NCBI GenBank assembly: GCA_005877675.1
Contig: VBNZ01000096.1
Coordinates: 1-15,478, forward strand
DNA: 15,478 bases
Origin: Gammaproteobacteria bacterium
Lineage (GTDB): Bacteria; Pseudomonadota; Gammaproteobacteria; Xanthomonadales; Rhodanobacteraceae
Direction: 5' to 3'
The first letter of the stretch is position 1; each line of letters opens with the position of its first letter. The position numbers and the translations under genes were made by a program. Positions 1 to 6,853 of this stretch are shown piece after piece. The notes under the pieces are model-generated. The model searched no databases. It was not told the origin of the DNA and was given only the letters and a program-made list of their open reading frames with translations.

Positions 1-974
1 TCGCCGAGATGCTGCGCGGCGGCACCACCTGCTGCAACGAAAATTACCTGTTTCCCGACGTGCAGGCTGCGACTTATCTCAAGCACGGATTTCGCGCTGT
101 CGTCGGGCTGCCGTTTATCGAATTTCCCACGGCCTGGGCGCGCAGCCGCGATGAGTATTTCGACAAAAATCTTGCAGTACACGACGAGTTCCGCGGCGAA
201 GCACTGATCACGACGACGCTCGCGCCTCACGCGCCGTACACGGTGTCGAACGAGGCGTTTGAGCGCATCCGTCTGATATCCGACCAGCTCGACGTTCCGG
301 TTCATCTGCATCTGCACGAAACCGCGCAGGAAGTGGAGGAGGGCAAGCGCGATCACGGTATCCGCCCGATCGCGCGCATGCAGGCTCTGGGTCTCGTCAA
401 CGATCATCTGATCGCGATTCACATGACCCAGCTCAACGACAGCGAAATCGCGCTGATGGCCGAAGCGGGTGCGTCGGTCGTGCATTGTCCCGAGTCGAAC
501 CTCAAGCTCGCGAGCGGCTTCTGCCCTGCGGAGAAGCTGCGCGCGGCGGGCGTCAATCTTGCGATCGGTACCGACGGCTGCGCGAGCAACAACGACCTCG
601 ACATGTTCGGCGAAATGCGCACCGCCGCCTTGCTCGCGAAAGGCGTCAGCGGCGACGCACGCGCATTCGATGCCGCCTACGCGCTGCGCGCCGCGACACT
701 CAACGGCGCCAAGGCCGTCGGCCTCGCCGATCGCATCGGATCGATCACGCCGGGCAAACAGGCCGATCTTGCCGCGATACGTCTTGACGCGCTCGAAACC
801 GAGCCGGTGTTTCATGTGGTCTCGACGCTGGTCTACGCGGCTGGCCGGCAGCAGGTCAGCGACGCTTGGATCGCTGGTGTGCGCAAGCTCGAAAACGGCC
901 GCCTGGCCGGCATCGATGTGGACGAGCTGAAAACAAAGGCGCGTGGATGGCGCGGACGTATGACCGCGCAGTGA
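1..974 (+). CDS. mtaD: 5-methylthioadenosine/S-adenosylhomocysteine deaminase, amidohydrolase family (5' end missing)
   Basis: This is the C-terminal part, about 323 codons, of a TRZ/ATZ-type amidohydrolase; the reading frame (codons from base 3) is open to the left edge, so the true start and the N-terminal HxH metal motif lie outside. Visible landmarks in order are HLHLHET near bases 303-323, HMTQL near 420, VVHCPESNLKLASGFCP from about 475, and GTDGCASNNDLDMFGEMR from about 568. These carry the remaining metal-binding His and Asp residues of the MtaD/SAH deaminase group. The family removes the adenine amino group of methylthioadenosine or S-adenosylhomocysteine in the cytoplasm, giving inosine derivatives. 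The order mtaD, (lipoprotein), ubiG, HAD phosphatase parallels mtaD-ubiG-mupP of Pseudomonas aeruginosa, and a SAH-consuming enzyme beside a SAM-dependent methyltransferase makes sense. No gap is seen. Substrate preference cannot be read from sequence. Confidence 0.9.
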   Translation, partial: AEMLRGGTTCCNENYLFPDVQAATYLKHGFRAVVGLPFIEFPTAWARSRDEYFDKNLAVHDEFRGEALITTTLAPHAPYTVSNEAFERIRLISDQLDVPVHLHLHETAQEVEEGKRDHGIRPIARMQALGLVNDHLIAIHMTQLNDSEIALMAEAGASVVHCPESNLKLASGFCPAEKLRAAGVNLAIGTDGCASNNDLDMFGEMRTAALLAKGVSGDARAFDAAYALRAATLNGAKAVGLADRIGSITPGKQADLAAIRLDALETEPVFHVVSTLVYAAGRQQVSDAWIAGVRKLENGRLAGIDVDELKTKARGWRGRMTAQ

Positions 975-1645
975 ACCGCGCGTCGCATAAGTGGAAACTT
1001 GGTGCGGCTATTCGCGTGCGCGCATTCGACACGCGGTATTTGCTCGTCCTCTGTGTCGCGCTCGGATTGTGTGCCTGCGGGACGCAGCTGGCGCATTACC
1101 GCGACTATACGGGGGACGGCACGTTCGTGGCCCACGCTGCGCCATCGCCGATTTGTCAGGATGGTTACACTGTCGATCTCGGCGCGATCGATCTGACCAG
1201 ACCCAACGAGCTTTCGCTGCGCCTCGAAGGGCTGCCGGCCATCGAAGCGACTATCGGTATTGTTCTGAGTGTAAAGAACGCGCAAGGCAGCCGGGCGGAT
1301 GTTCCTCGAACCACCGCGCTGATCCAATTGACGCTGCGCGATGATCTGGGCCATATCGTTCTGTCGCGCCACGAGCGCCTGTCGGAATGGATCGGGAGCG
1401 TTGGCTTGGATTCGCCGTCGCAGGTATACCTGTATCAGCGCGGTACGCAGATTGAAGTGGCACTCGCACCGGGCACGGTGCGCGTCGAGCGTTTTCCGCT
1501 CGGTCCCGACAACAGCTGGGGAACCTACTTCACGCCGCGACGTGGCGCGCGCTACACATTACACTTCGCGATAACCGAGCCAGACGTCAGTCTTGCCGAC
1601 GTGCAGGCCAGGTTGCAGGTCAATGGTATGGCCGGATGCCTGTGA
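947..1645 (+). CDS. Predicted lipoprotein of unknown function
   Basis: I do not recognise this family. The protein of about 232 residues has a basic N-terminus, a hydrophobic stretch (YLLVLCVALG, residues 31-40) and a lipobox-like LCAC, so Cys44 is the likely lipidated residue; this predicts an envelope lipoprotein, probably facing the periplasm. The mature part looks like beta-rich soluble protein, with no transmembrane segment and no enzymatic motif I can name. ATG at 947 was chosen because AAAGG lies seven bases upstream (935-939) and it keeps a full signal sequence. GTG at 971, overlapping the mtaD stop as GTGA, is a good alternative and shortens the protein by eight residues without losing the lipobox. 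The 3' end overlaps the possible first ATG of ubiG (1636). It sits inside the mtaD-ubiG operon, which does not reveal its role. Confidence 0.7.
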   Translation: MARTYDRAVNRASHKWKLGAAIRVRAFDTRYLLVLCVALGLCACGTQLAHYRDYTGDGTFVAHAAPSPICQDGYTVDLGAIDLTRPNELSLRLEGLPAIEATIGIVLSVKNAQGSRADVPRTTALIQLTLRDDLGHIVLSRHERLSEWIGSVGLDSPSQVYLYQRGTQIEVALAPGTVRVERFPLGPDNSWGTYFTPRRGARYTLHFAITEPDVSLADVQARLQVNGMAGCL

Positions 1646-1659
1646 GAGAGTCGAGAAAC

Positions 1660-2358
1660 ATGCGTTCCACTGAAATTGCCAACGTCAGCACTGCAGAGAC
1701 CGCCAAATTCGACAAGCTCGCCGCGACTTGGTGGGATCCCCTGCACGATCTGAATCCTGTGCGCCTGAACTACATCGCCGAGCGCATGGCACTCAAGGGC
1801 GCGCGCGTGCTCGATGTCGGCTGCGGTGGCGGGATTTTGAGCGAGGCGCTGGCGACCGCGGGTGCGGATGTGACGGGCATCGATCTTGCGCCGCGTGTGC
1901 TCGAGGTCGCGCGACTGCATCTGCACGAATCGAATCACCAAATCGACTATCGCGAGATCAGCGTCGAAGCGCTCGCTGCCGAGATGCCTGCGGCCTTCGA
2001 TGCGATCAGCTGCATGGAAATGCTCGAGCACGTGCCCGATCCGGGCAGTGTCGTCCAATCGTGCGCGACGTTGCTTAAGCCGGGCGGGCGGCTGTTCCTT
2101 TCGACGCTCAACCGCACGCCGCTCGCGTTCGGCGCGGCGATCGTCGGTGCGGAATATGCCTTGAATCTTCTGCCGCGTGGTACGCATCACTATGCGCAAT
2201 TCATCCGCCCGTCCGAACTGGCCGCTGCGCTGCGCAGCGCAGGATTCGAACTCGAAGACTTGAGCGGGCTCGCCTATAACCCGCTGACGCGGCGCGCGTG
2301 GATCACGCAAAGTACACAAATCAACTATCTCGCCTGTGCGCGCAAGGCGCACGTATGA
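1660..2358 (+). CDS. ubiG: Ubiquinone biosynthesis O-methyltransferase, with an apparent 6-residue gap
   Basis: UbiG performs the two SAM-dependent O-methylations of ubiquinone synthesis, in the cytoplasm at the membrane. The protein of 232 residues shows the UbiG start (FDKLAATWWD), the SAM-binding motif LDVGCGGGI (residues 51-59), CMEMLEHVPDP (about 118-128), LKPGG, STLNRTP and VGAEY...LPRGTHHY, matching the E. coli and Pseudomonas proteins along its length. ATG 1660 is preferred because GAG-rich sequence (1644-1655) precedes it; ATG 1636 would add eight unconserved residues and overlap the lipoprotein gene. One oddity: homologs have six residues between WWD and PLH (LEGEFK in E. coli), whereas here GAT CCC CTG CAC gives WWD-PLH directly (bases 1735-1746). 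That is an in-frame loss of about 18 bases. The stop overlaps the next start as ATGA, so translation is probably coupled. Confidence 0.95.
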   Translation: MRSTEIANVSTAETAKFDKLAATWWDPLHDLNPVRLNYIAERMALKGARVLDVGCGGGILSEALATAGADVTGIDLAPRVLEVARLHLHESNHQIDYREISVEALAAEMPAAFDAISCMEMLEHVPDPGSVVQSCATLLKPGGRLFLSTLNRTPLAFGAAIVGAEYALNLLPRGTHHYAQFIRPSELAAALRSAGFELEDLSGLAYNPLTRRAWITQSTQINYLACARKAHV

Positions 2359-3023
2359 GGCTCGCTGGTGCGGAAATTCGCGCCGTCTTTTTCGATCTCG
2401 ACGGTACCCTGGTCGATTCGGCGCCCGATATGATCGCGGCGATGCGCCGCTTGCGCGCGCAACGCGGCGAATCGGAAATCGATCTTGCTGCGGTCGGCGC
2501 AGTCGTATCGAAGGGCGGGCGCGCGATGCTGCGCAAAGGATTTCCCGGCGCGGATGAGGCCACGATCGACACGCTGCTGCCGCGCTTTCTCGATCTCTAC
2601 GCCGAGGCGATTGCGACGCACACGCGTACATTTCCAGGCATCGACGCCTTGCTCGATGCGCTTGAAGAGCGCGGCGTCGCGTGGGGCATCGTGACCAACA
2701 AACCCGGCTGGCTCGCGCGCGCGCTCGTGGCCGAGCTGACGCTTGCGCACCGTTGCGCCGCGCTCGTGTCGGGCGACTGCCTGCCCCAGCGCAAACCCGA
2801 TCCCGCGCCACTGCTGCACGCCTGCACGCTCGCGCGCGTCGAGGCGGGGCATTGCATCTATGTCGGTGACGATGCGCGCGATATCGAGGCAGGACAACGC
2901 GCCGGCATGCGCACGATCGCCGTGAGCTGGGGCTATCTCGACGGCGAAGACCCGCAGGATTGGGGCGCGGACCGCGTGATCGCTGCACCGCATGAACTGC
3001 TCGCGACGATCGGACTGGCGTGA
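2355..3023 (+). CDS. mupP: HAD-family phosphatase, probable N-acetylmuramic acid 6-phosphate phosphatase (often annotated phosphoglycolate phosphatase)
   Basis: This 222-residue protein is a haloacid-dehalogenase phosphatase with all four motifs: FFDLDGTLVDS (nucleophile Asp14, acid/base Asp16), VTN (113-115), Lys147 in QRKPDP, and YVGDDARDIEAG (Asp172/173). Automatic annotation would call it Gph. Two things favour MupP, which dephosphorylates MurNAc-6-phosphate in peptidoglycan recycling. It directly follows ubiG, as mupP does in Pseudomonas. It also shares features such as VSKGGRAML in the cap region, an EDPQDWGADRVI-like end and GYLDGED, which resemble the Pseudomonas protein as I remember it. 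ATG 2355 overlaps the ubiG stop by four bases, and the stop overlaps the next GTG. No gap or damage is visible. The HAD phosphatase call is sure; MupP versus phosphoglycolate phosphatase is inference. Confidence 0.9.
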   Translation: MRLAGAEIRAVFFDLDGTLVDSAPDMIAAMRRLRAQRGESEIDLAAVGAVVSKGGRAMLRKGFPGADEATIDTLLPRFLDLYAEAIATHTRTFPGIDALLDALEERGVAWGIVTNKPGWLARALVAELTLAHRCAALVSGDCLPQRKPDPAPLLHACTLARVEAGHCIYVGDDARDIEAGQRAGMRTIAVSWGYLDGEDPQDWGADRVIAAPHELLATIGLA

Positions 3024-3856
3024 GCGATAGCACCGCCGCCTTCGCGAGCTTCGAGGAGAAATGGCTCGCCGCGCATCCCGAGCAGCGCATGGTCGCATTG
3101 TTTCTCGATCCCGCGCTGCGTCTGCGCGCAAGCGCATTCGGCTGCCTCGCACACGAGATCGAAGAAGCCGCTTTCGGCATGCGCGAAGTGCCGGTTGCGG
3201 AGGCAAAGCTTGGCTGGTGGCGGCAGGAATTGTTCAACGCCGCGGGTGGACATCCGCGCCACCCGATTACGCTGTTGTTGTTCTCCGACGAGGACGTGGC
3301 TGCAATACCGGCGCGAGATTGGAATGCGTTGATCGACGGCGCGCTGGAGCAACTCGATGCGTCCGGCGCTGCGAGCCTCGACGATTTGATCGTGCGGCTC
3401 GATCCGTTCTACAGCGCGCTGGCGAATCTCGAATCGAAATTGCTTTGCGCCGGTCGCGCCAACCCCGAGAGCGATGCGGCCCTGTGGACCTTGGCGCACG
3501 TTCTACATGCACTCGCCCGGCCGCAACTCGATGCGAATCTGCTGCCGCTCGATCTGTGCGCGCGCCATGGCCTCACGCGTGCGCAACTTGCGCAGGCGTC
3601 GCCGGCGCGTGATGCGCTGCTGCGCGATTTTCTCACCGATATCGAACGTGAGATTGCCGGCGCGCTCGGCATCGTCTCGGTGCGACCGCTCGGACTCGTC
3701 GTGCGCACGCGGCTCGATCGCAAGCTCGGCGCGCGCGCGCGCGCGGCGCGCGAACCGCATCGTTATCTTGTCGGACACGTGCATGCGCACGCATGGAGCA
3801 GTCTGTGGGCTGCATGGCGCGAGGCACGCGCGGCGCGGATGAGCGCGGAAAGATAA
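3020..3856 (+). CDS. Squalene/phytoene synthase-like protein, activity uncertain
   Basis: A 278-residue all-helical protein of the squalene/phytoene synthase (trans-isoprenyl diphosphate synthase) superfamily. The best signature is KLGWWRQEL (residues 63-71) followed by HPRHPI, equivalent to the KL.WWR.EL...HP segment of that family. The first Asp-rich DxxxD metal motif is not apparent; the corresponding place reads HEIEEA (45-50). This makes prenyl-diphosphate condensation doubtful and leaves open a non-catalytic role like that of the related complex I assembly factor NDUFAF6. GTG 3020 overlaps the preceding stop as GTGA, so it is translationally coupled and last in this operon. A GC-alternating tract at about 3729-3740 encodes an Ala/Arg-rich segment. 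The position after ubiG hints at isoprenoid or quinone metabolism, but this is a guess. Confidence 0.75.
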   Translation: MSDSTAAFASFEEKWLAAHPEQRMVALFLDPALRLRASAFGCLAHEIEEAAFGMREVPVAEAKLGWWRQELFNAAGGHPRHPITLLLFSDEDVAAIPARDWNALIDGALEQLDASGAASLDDLIVRLDPFYSALANLESKLLCAGRANPESDAALWTLAHVLHALARPQLDANLLPLDLCARHGLTRAQLAQASPARDALLRDFLTDIEREIAGALGIVSVRPLGLVVRTRLDRKLGARARAAREPHRYLVGHVHAHAWSSLWAAWREARAARMSAER

Positions 3857-3900
3857 ACTGCGAGCAGGACGCCACTTAGTCCCCTCGAACGGCCAGCGCC

Positions 3901-4389
3901 TCAGACGAAGCGATGCATGATGTAGATATCGGTCGGCCCCAGGCGCGCGTGGCGGAATGCCTTGGGTACCATGCCGACGATGGTGAAGCCGTGTTTTTGC
4001 CACAGCCGCACAGCGACTTCGTTGCTGCGGACAACGGCGTTGAACTGCATCGCGCTGAATCCTGCAGCGCGCGCCGTTTCGATCGAATGTTCGCACAGAC
4101 GGCTGGCGATGCCCTGACCTCGCGCCGAAGGCGCGACCATGTAGCCGGCGTTGGCGACATGATCGCCAAGGCCCGGCGCATTGGGCTTCAGCATGTAGTG
4201 GCCGACGATGTTGCCATCTGCTTCGGCCACGAAGGCGCGGGCGCGCGGCGGCAGCCACGTCGAACGCGCTTCCTCGAATGCGATATCGGGCGAGTAGATA
4301 TACGTGTCGCCCGCAGCGACGACCTCGCGAAAGATCGGCCAGATCAGGCCGAACTCAGCGCTGCCGATTTCACGGATCGCCAGATTCAT
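3901..4389 (-). CDS. GNAT family N-acetyltransferase
   Basis: A complete 162-residue GNAT enzyme, which transfers an acetyl group from acetyl-CoA to an amine. The acetyl-CoA loop is RGQGIA (residues 90-95), preceded by the beta-4 strand AGYMVAPSA and followed by the usual NAVVRSNEVAVRLWQKHGF element; TYIYSPDIAFEEARSTWLP near the N-terminus is typical of a subgroup that also occurs in fungi. The substrate cannot be deduced; small amino acids or related metabolites are possible. ATG 4389 was chosen as the first residue of the conserved domain; an upstream ATG (4503) would add 38 unconserved residues deep inside the peptidase gene. It overlaps the end of the M23 gene by 20 bases and closes the yidD-pyrC-M23 operon, converging on the plus-strand operon with a 44-base gap in which no clear terminator is seen. 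Confidence 0.85.
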   Translation of the reverse strand: MNLAIREIGSAEFGLIWPIFREVVAAGDTYIYSPDIAFEEARSTWLPPRARAFVAEADGNIVGHYMLKPNAPGLGDHVANAGYMVAPSARGQGIASRLCEHSIETARAAGFSAMQFNAVVRSNEVAVRLWQKHGFTIVGMVPKAFRHARLGPTDIYIMHRFV

Positions 4390-5209
4390 TCGCCGCCGCA
4401 ACAGGCTTGGACAGCAGCGCAGGATCGAGCCGCACATCGAACCACGAAAATCCCCAGTGCACATGCGGCCCGCTCGCGCGACCGGTCGCGCCGGAGAGTC
4501 CAATCACCTGGCCTGCGGCGATTCTGTCGCCGGTTTTTACATCGAGCCGGCTCATATGGATCAGCGCGCTCGACAAGCCGTAGCCATGATCGATCAATAC
4601 GGTGCCACCGGTGAGGATCATGTCGGGGTCGGCGAGGCTCACGACGCCCGCAGCGGGCGCGTGCACCGGCGTGCCGGTCGGCACCGCCATATCGAGCCCG
4701 GCATGCGGCGACTGCGGCACGCCGTTGTCGATACGCTGGCTGCCGAACACGCCGCTGATACGTGCATCTTCGACCGGCAGACGAAAACCGGCGAGGAAAT
4801 CCTCGCGCGCGTCGTCGCGGTGCTTTGCCTCGGACACGCGCGCTAGTTCGGCGCGAATTTTCTTCGCGGTTTCCGGATCGGGTTTGACCGTCTTTTGCGG
4901 CAGGCCTTCAATGCGTTCGATGTGATATTCGCGCTTCGCCACGGCGACGAGCTGGTCGCGCCCTTTGCCATTGGAGTAGCGCACGTGCAGCTTGATCTGC
5001 GGCGGGGCATCGCGGTCGATACCGAACACGAACACGCCATCATCGCCGACGCGCAGGCGCCGCCCGCCATATTCGATCTTCACGCCGCGCGGCGCGTGGC
5101 CGACGACGAGCTGGCCTTGCTGCAGGTTCGGCGGCAGTTGCAGGTCTTGCTGCGCGGCAAACGCGGGTACCGAAAACAGTGCCGCCAAAATCCAGATGTG
5201 AAACTTCAT
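4370..5209 (-). CDS. Secreted M23 (LytM-type) metallopeptidase
   Basis: This 279-residue protein starts with a signal peptide (MKFHIWILAALFSVPAFA, cleavage near residue 18), so it acts in the periplasm, where M23 enzymes cut peptidoglycan cross-links. The zinc site is complete: His169 and Asp173 in PHAGLDMAVPTGTPV, His218 in LIHMSRL, and His249/His251 in GPHVHWG. Residues 20-100 form a beta-rich N-terminal domain and about 110-135 a short charged helix, as in other members with a GSQR...PH.GLD core. A complete zinc set suggests an active enzyme, unlike the degenerate EnvC/NlpD activators. The start overlaps the pyrC stop (ATGA, 5206-5209), so it belongs to the same operon; a link to pyrimidine synthesis is not obvious. 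Confidence 0.92.
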   Translation of the reverse strand: MKFHIWILAALFSVPAFAAQQDLQLPPNLQQGQLVVGHAPRGVKIEYGGRRLRVGDDGVFVFGIDRDAPPQIKLHVRYSNGKGRDQLVAVAKREYHIERIEGLPQKTVKPDPETAKKIRAELARVSEAKHRDDAREDFLAGFRLPVEDARISGVFGSQRIDNGVPQSPHAGLDMAVPTGTPVHAPAAGVVSLADPDMILTGGTVLIDHGYGLSSALIHMSRLDVKTGDRIAAGQVIGLSGATGRASGPHVHWGFSWFDVRLDPALLSKPVAAANESGDP

Positions 5210-6477
5210 CGATCAAATTCCAGTCGTTGTCCCAGCGTGCTGTCGTCGAGCTTGCCTGCATGCCATGCAAGATGGCCGCTGACGAATGTCGCCGCAATGG
5301 TCGAGCGGAAACGATAGCCCTCGAACGGCGACCAGCCGCATTTCGACAGTGTCTCCGTGCGCGTTACGGTGTGCGGCGTCTGTGTATCGATCAATACGAG
5401 ATCGGCCCAGTAACCCTCGCGGATATAGCCGCGCTCGCGCACGTTGAACAGGCGCGAGCGGAAGTTGGCCGTCGTACCAGCGTTCGAGTGCGCATTGCAG
5501 TACCGACTGCACCAGCGGCAGGCCCGACGGTGCCTTTTCGTAGCTCTGCTGCTTTTCTTCCCAGGTATGCGGCGCGTGGTCGGTCGCGAGCACGTCGATG
5601 CGGCCGTCGTTGAGCGCCTTGATGATTTCGGCACGGTCGTCGGCGGATTTCACTGCCGGGTTGCATTTTATCAAATTACCTTTTTGTGCATAATCCGCTT
5701 CGGAAAAATGCAGGAAGTGCACGCAAGTTTCCGCGGTGATGCGCTTGCGGTCCGGCGGGCCGGGCGTGAACAGCGCGAGTTCGTCGGCGGTGGTGATATG
5801 CAGCACGTGCAGGCGTGTGTCATGCCGACGCGCGAGTTCCATCGCGAGGCGAGTCGATTTGATGCACGCTTCACGCGAACGGATATACGGATGCTGCTCG
5901 ACCGGAATCGCATCGCCGTATTTCGCGCGCGCCGCGGCGAGATTGGCTTCGATCGTCGGCGTATCCTCGCAATGCGTGGCGATGATCGTCGGTGCGTCGC
6001 GGAATATCGCATCGAGCGTTTCCGGCTTGTCGACCAGCATATTGCCGGTCGACGCGCCCATGAATACCTTCACACCGCAGGCGGCGCGAGGATCGAGCCG
6101 TTGGATGTCGTCGAGGTTGTCCTTGGTCGCGCCGAGATAAAAGGCGTAGTTGGCCAGCGATTTTTGCCCGCGCGATTCGTGGTGGTCGGCTTCGAGTTCG
6201 GCATTTCCATGAAACTCGTCACGCCGCCCGCGACCGCGGCGCGCGACTCGGTATGAAAATCGCCCTTGTGTTCGAGACCGGGTTCACGAAAGTGCACCTG
6301 ATCGTCGATCATGCCGGGCAGCAAGAGTCGACCGCCCGCGTCGAAAACGCGTTCATTGGCCCGCGCGTCGAGGTGCGCACCGATCTGCGCGATGCGCCCG
6401 TCGCGGATGCGCACATCGCCGGTATAACGGTGACCTTCGTTGACGATATCGGCGTTGACGATCAGCGTGGAGGTCAT
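5206..6477 (-). pseudogene. pyrC: Dihydroorotase, broken by two short gaps with frameshifts
   Basis: Dihydroorotase closes the ring of carbamoyl-aspartate to dihydroorotate in pyrimidine synthesis. Three pieces in successive frames make one protein: residues 1-102 (6477-6172), with IDDQVHFREPG and GGVTSFMEMPNSKP; then 6169-5462, with NYAFYLGATKDNLDD, VFMGASTGNMLVD, THCEDTPT, LHVLHITTADE and ATDHAPHTWEEK; then 5454-5206, with RLFNVRERGYIREGYWADLVLID. Relative to the family about 9 codons are missing at 6166-6175 and about 12 at 5454-5461, both out of frame. The HxH of many dihydroorotases is QVH here (Gln60), as I recall for this Bacteroidetes/Xanthomonas subgroup. Start and stop overlap yidD and the M23 gene by four bases. 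The conserved remainder suggests the breaks are recent or technical. Confidence 0.88.
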
Positions 6478-6725
6478 GGCGGCGGGCAATCGCAGTGGCG
6501 GCGCAGTGTAAACGTCAAAGGCACTTCGTCGATACCTCCGCGGCTGAACGGATGGCAGCGCGCAAGGCGCCACAGCGCGAGCAGCCCGCCACGCCCCGCG
6601 CCGAAGCGCGCAACGGCCACGCGCGCATAGGCCGAGCAAGTCGGGTGAAAGCGGCAGCGCGCCCCCAAAAGGGGGCTCAGAGCCCGCTGGTAAAAGCCGA
6701 GTAAAGCGAGCAGGATGCGCGTCAC
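6474..6725 (-). CDS. yidD: Membrane protein insertion efficiency factor YidD
   Basis: A complete 83-residue YidD, a small inner-membrane-associated protein that assists YidC-dependent membrane protein insertion. The signature is clear: FYQRALSPLLGARCRFHPTCS (residues 11-31) with the paired cysteines 24 and 30, then AYARVAVARFGA, and RCHPFSRGG with the third conserved cysteine. The start is GTG at 6725; no ATG is available in frame upstream, and the ribosome site is weak. Its stop overlaps the pyrC start as ATGA. In many bacteria yidD lies between rnpA and yidC; here it instead leads a pyrC operon. The 128 bases to dksA are a divergent promoter region, but I could not pick a confident minus-strand promoter. 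Confidence 0.92.
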   Translation of the reverse strand: MTRILLALLGFYQRALSPLLGARCRFHPTCSAYARVAVARFGAGRGGLLALWRLARCHPFSRGGIDEVPLTFTLRRHCDCPPP

Positions 6726-6775
6726 GAGGATAAGGTAGATGGCGCTTGGGACGGGGCGGAGGGGACGAAAAAGTG

Positions 6776-6804
6776 TTGCCCCTGCCGGTCAGTTAGGCTA
6801 TAAC
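6776..6804 (+). promoter_or_regulatory. Predicted sigma70-type promoter of dksA
   Basis: TTGCCC (6776-6781) and TATAAC (6799-6804) are separated by exactly 17 bases, close to the sigma70 consensus. Transcription would begin near 6811, giving a leader of about 43 bases before the dksA ATG at 6854. The site lies between the divergent yidD and dksA genes. Confidence 0.65.
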
Positions 6805-6853
6805 ACGCGACCGCTGAGCGACAGTACCGGCGAGCGATAGGTGAAGACTTAAA

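Noticed and set aside
1552..3237. 561-codon open frame on the minus strand opposite ubiG and mupP
   Set aside because: Arg/Ala-rich composition with no motif, opposite two well-identified genes; GC-rich DNA leaves antisense frames open.
3727..3750. GC-alternating tract as a phase-variable repeat
   Set aside because: It is short, interrupted, and encodes ordinary Ala/Arg residues in an intact frame; no evidence of switching.
5206..6477. Separate small genes in place of pyrC
   Set aside because: The three pieces join into a single dihydroorotase in the right order, so they are fragments of one gene.
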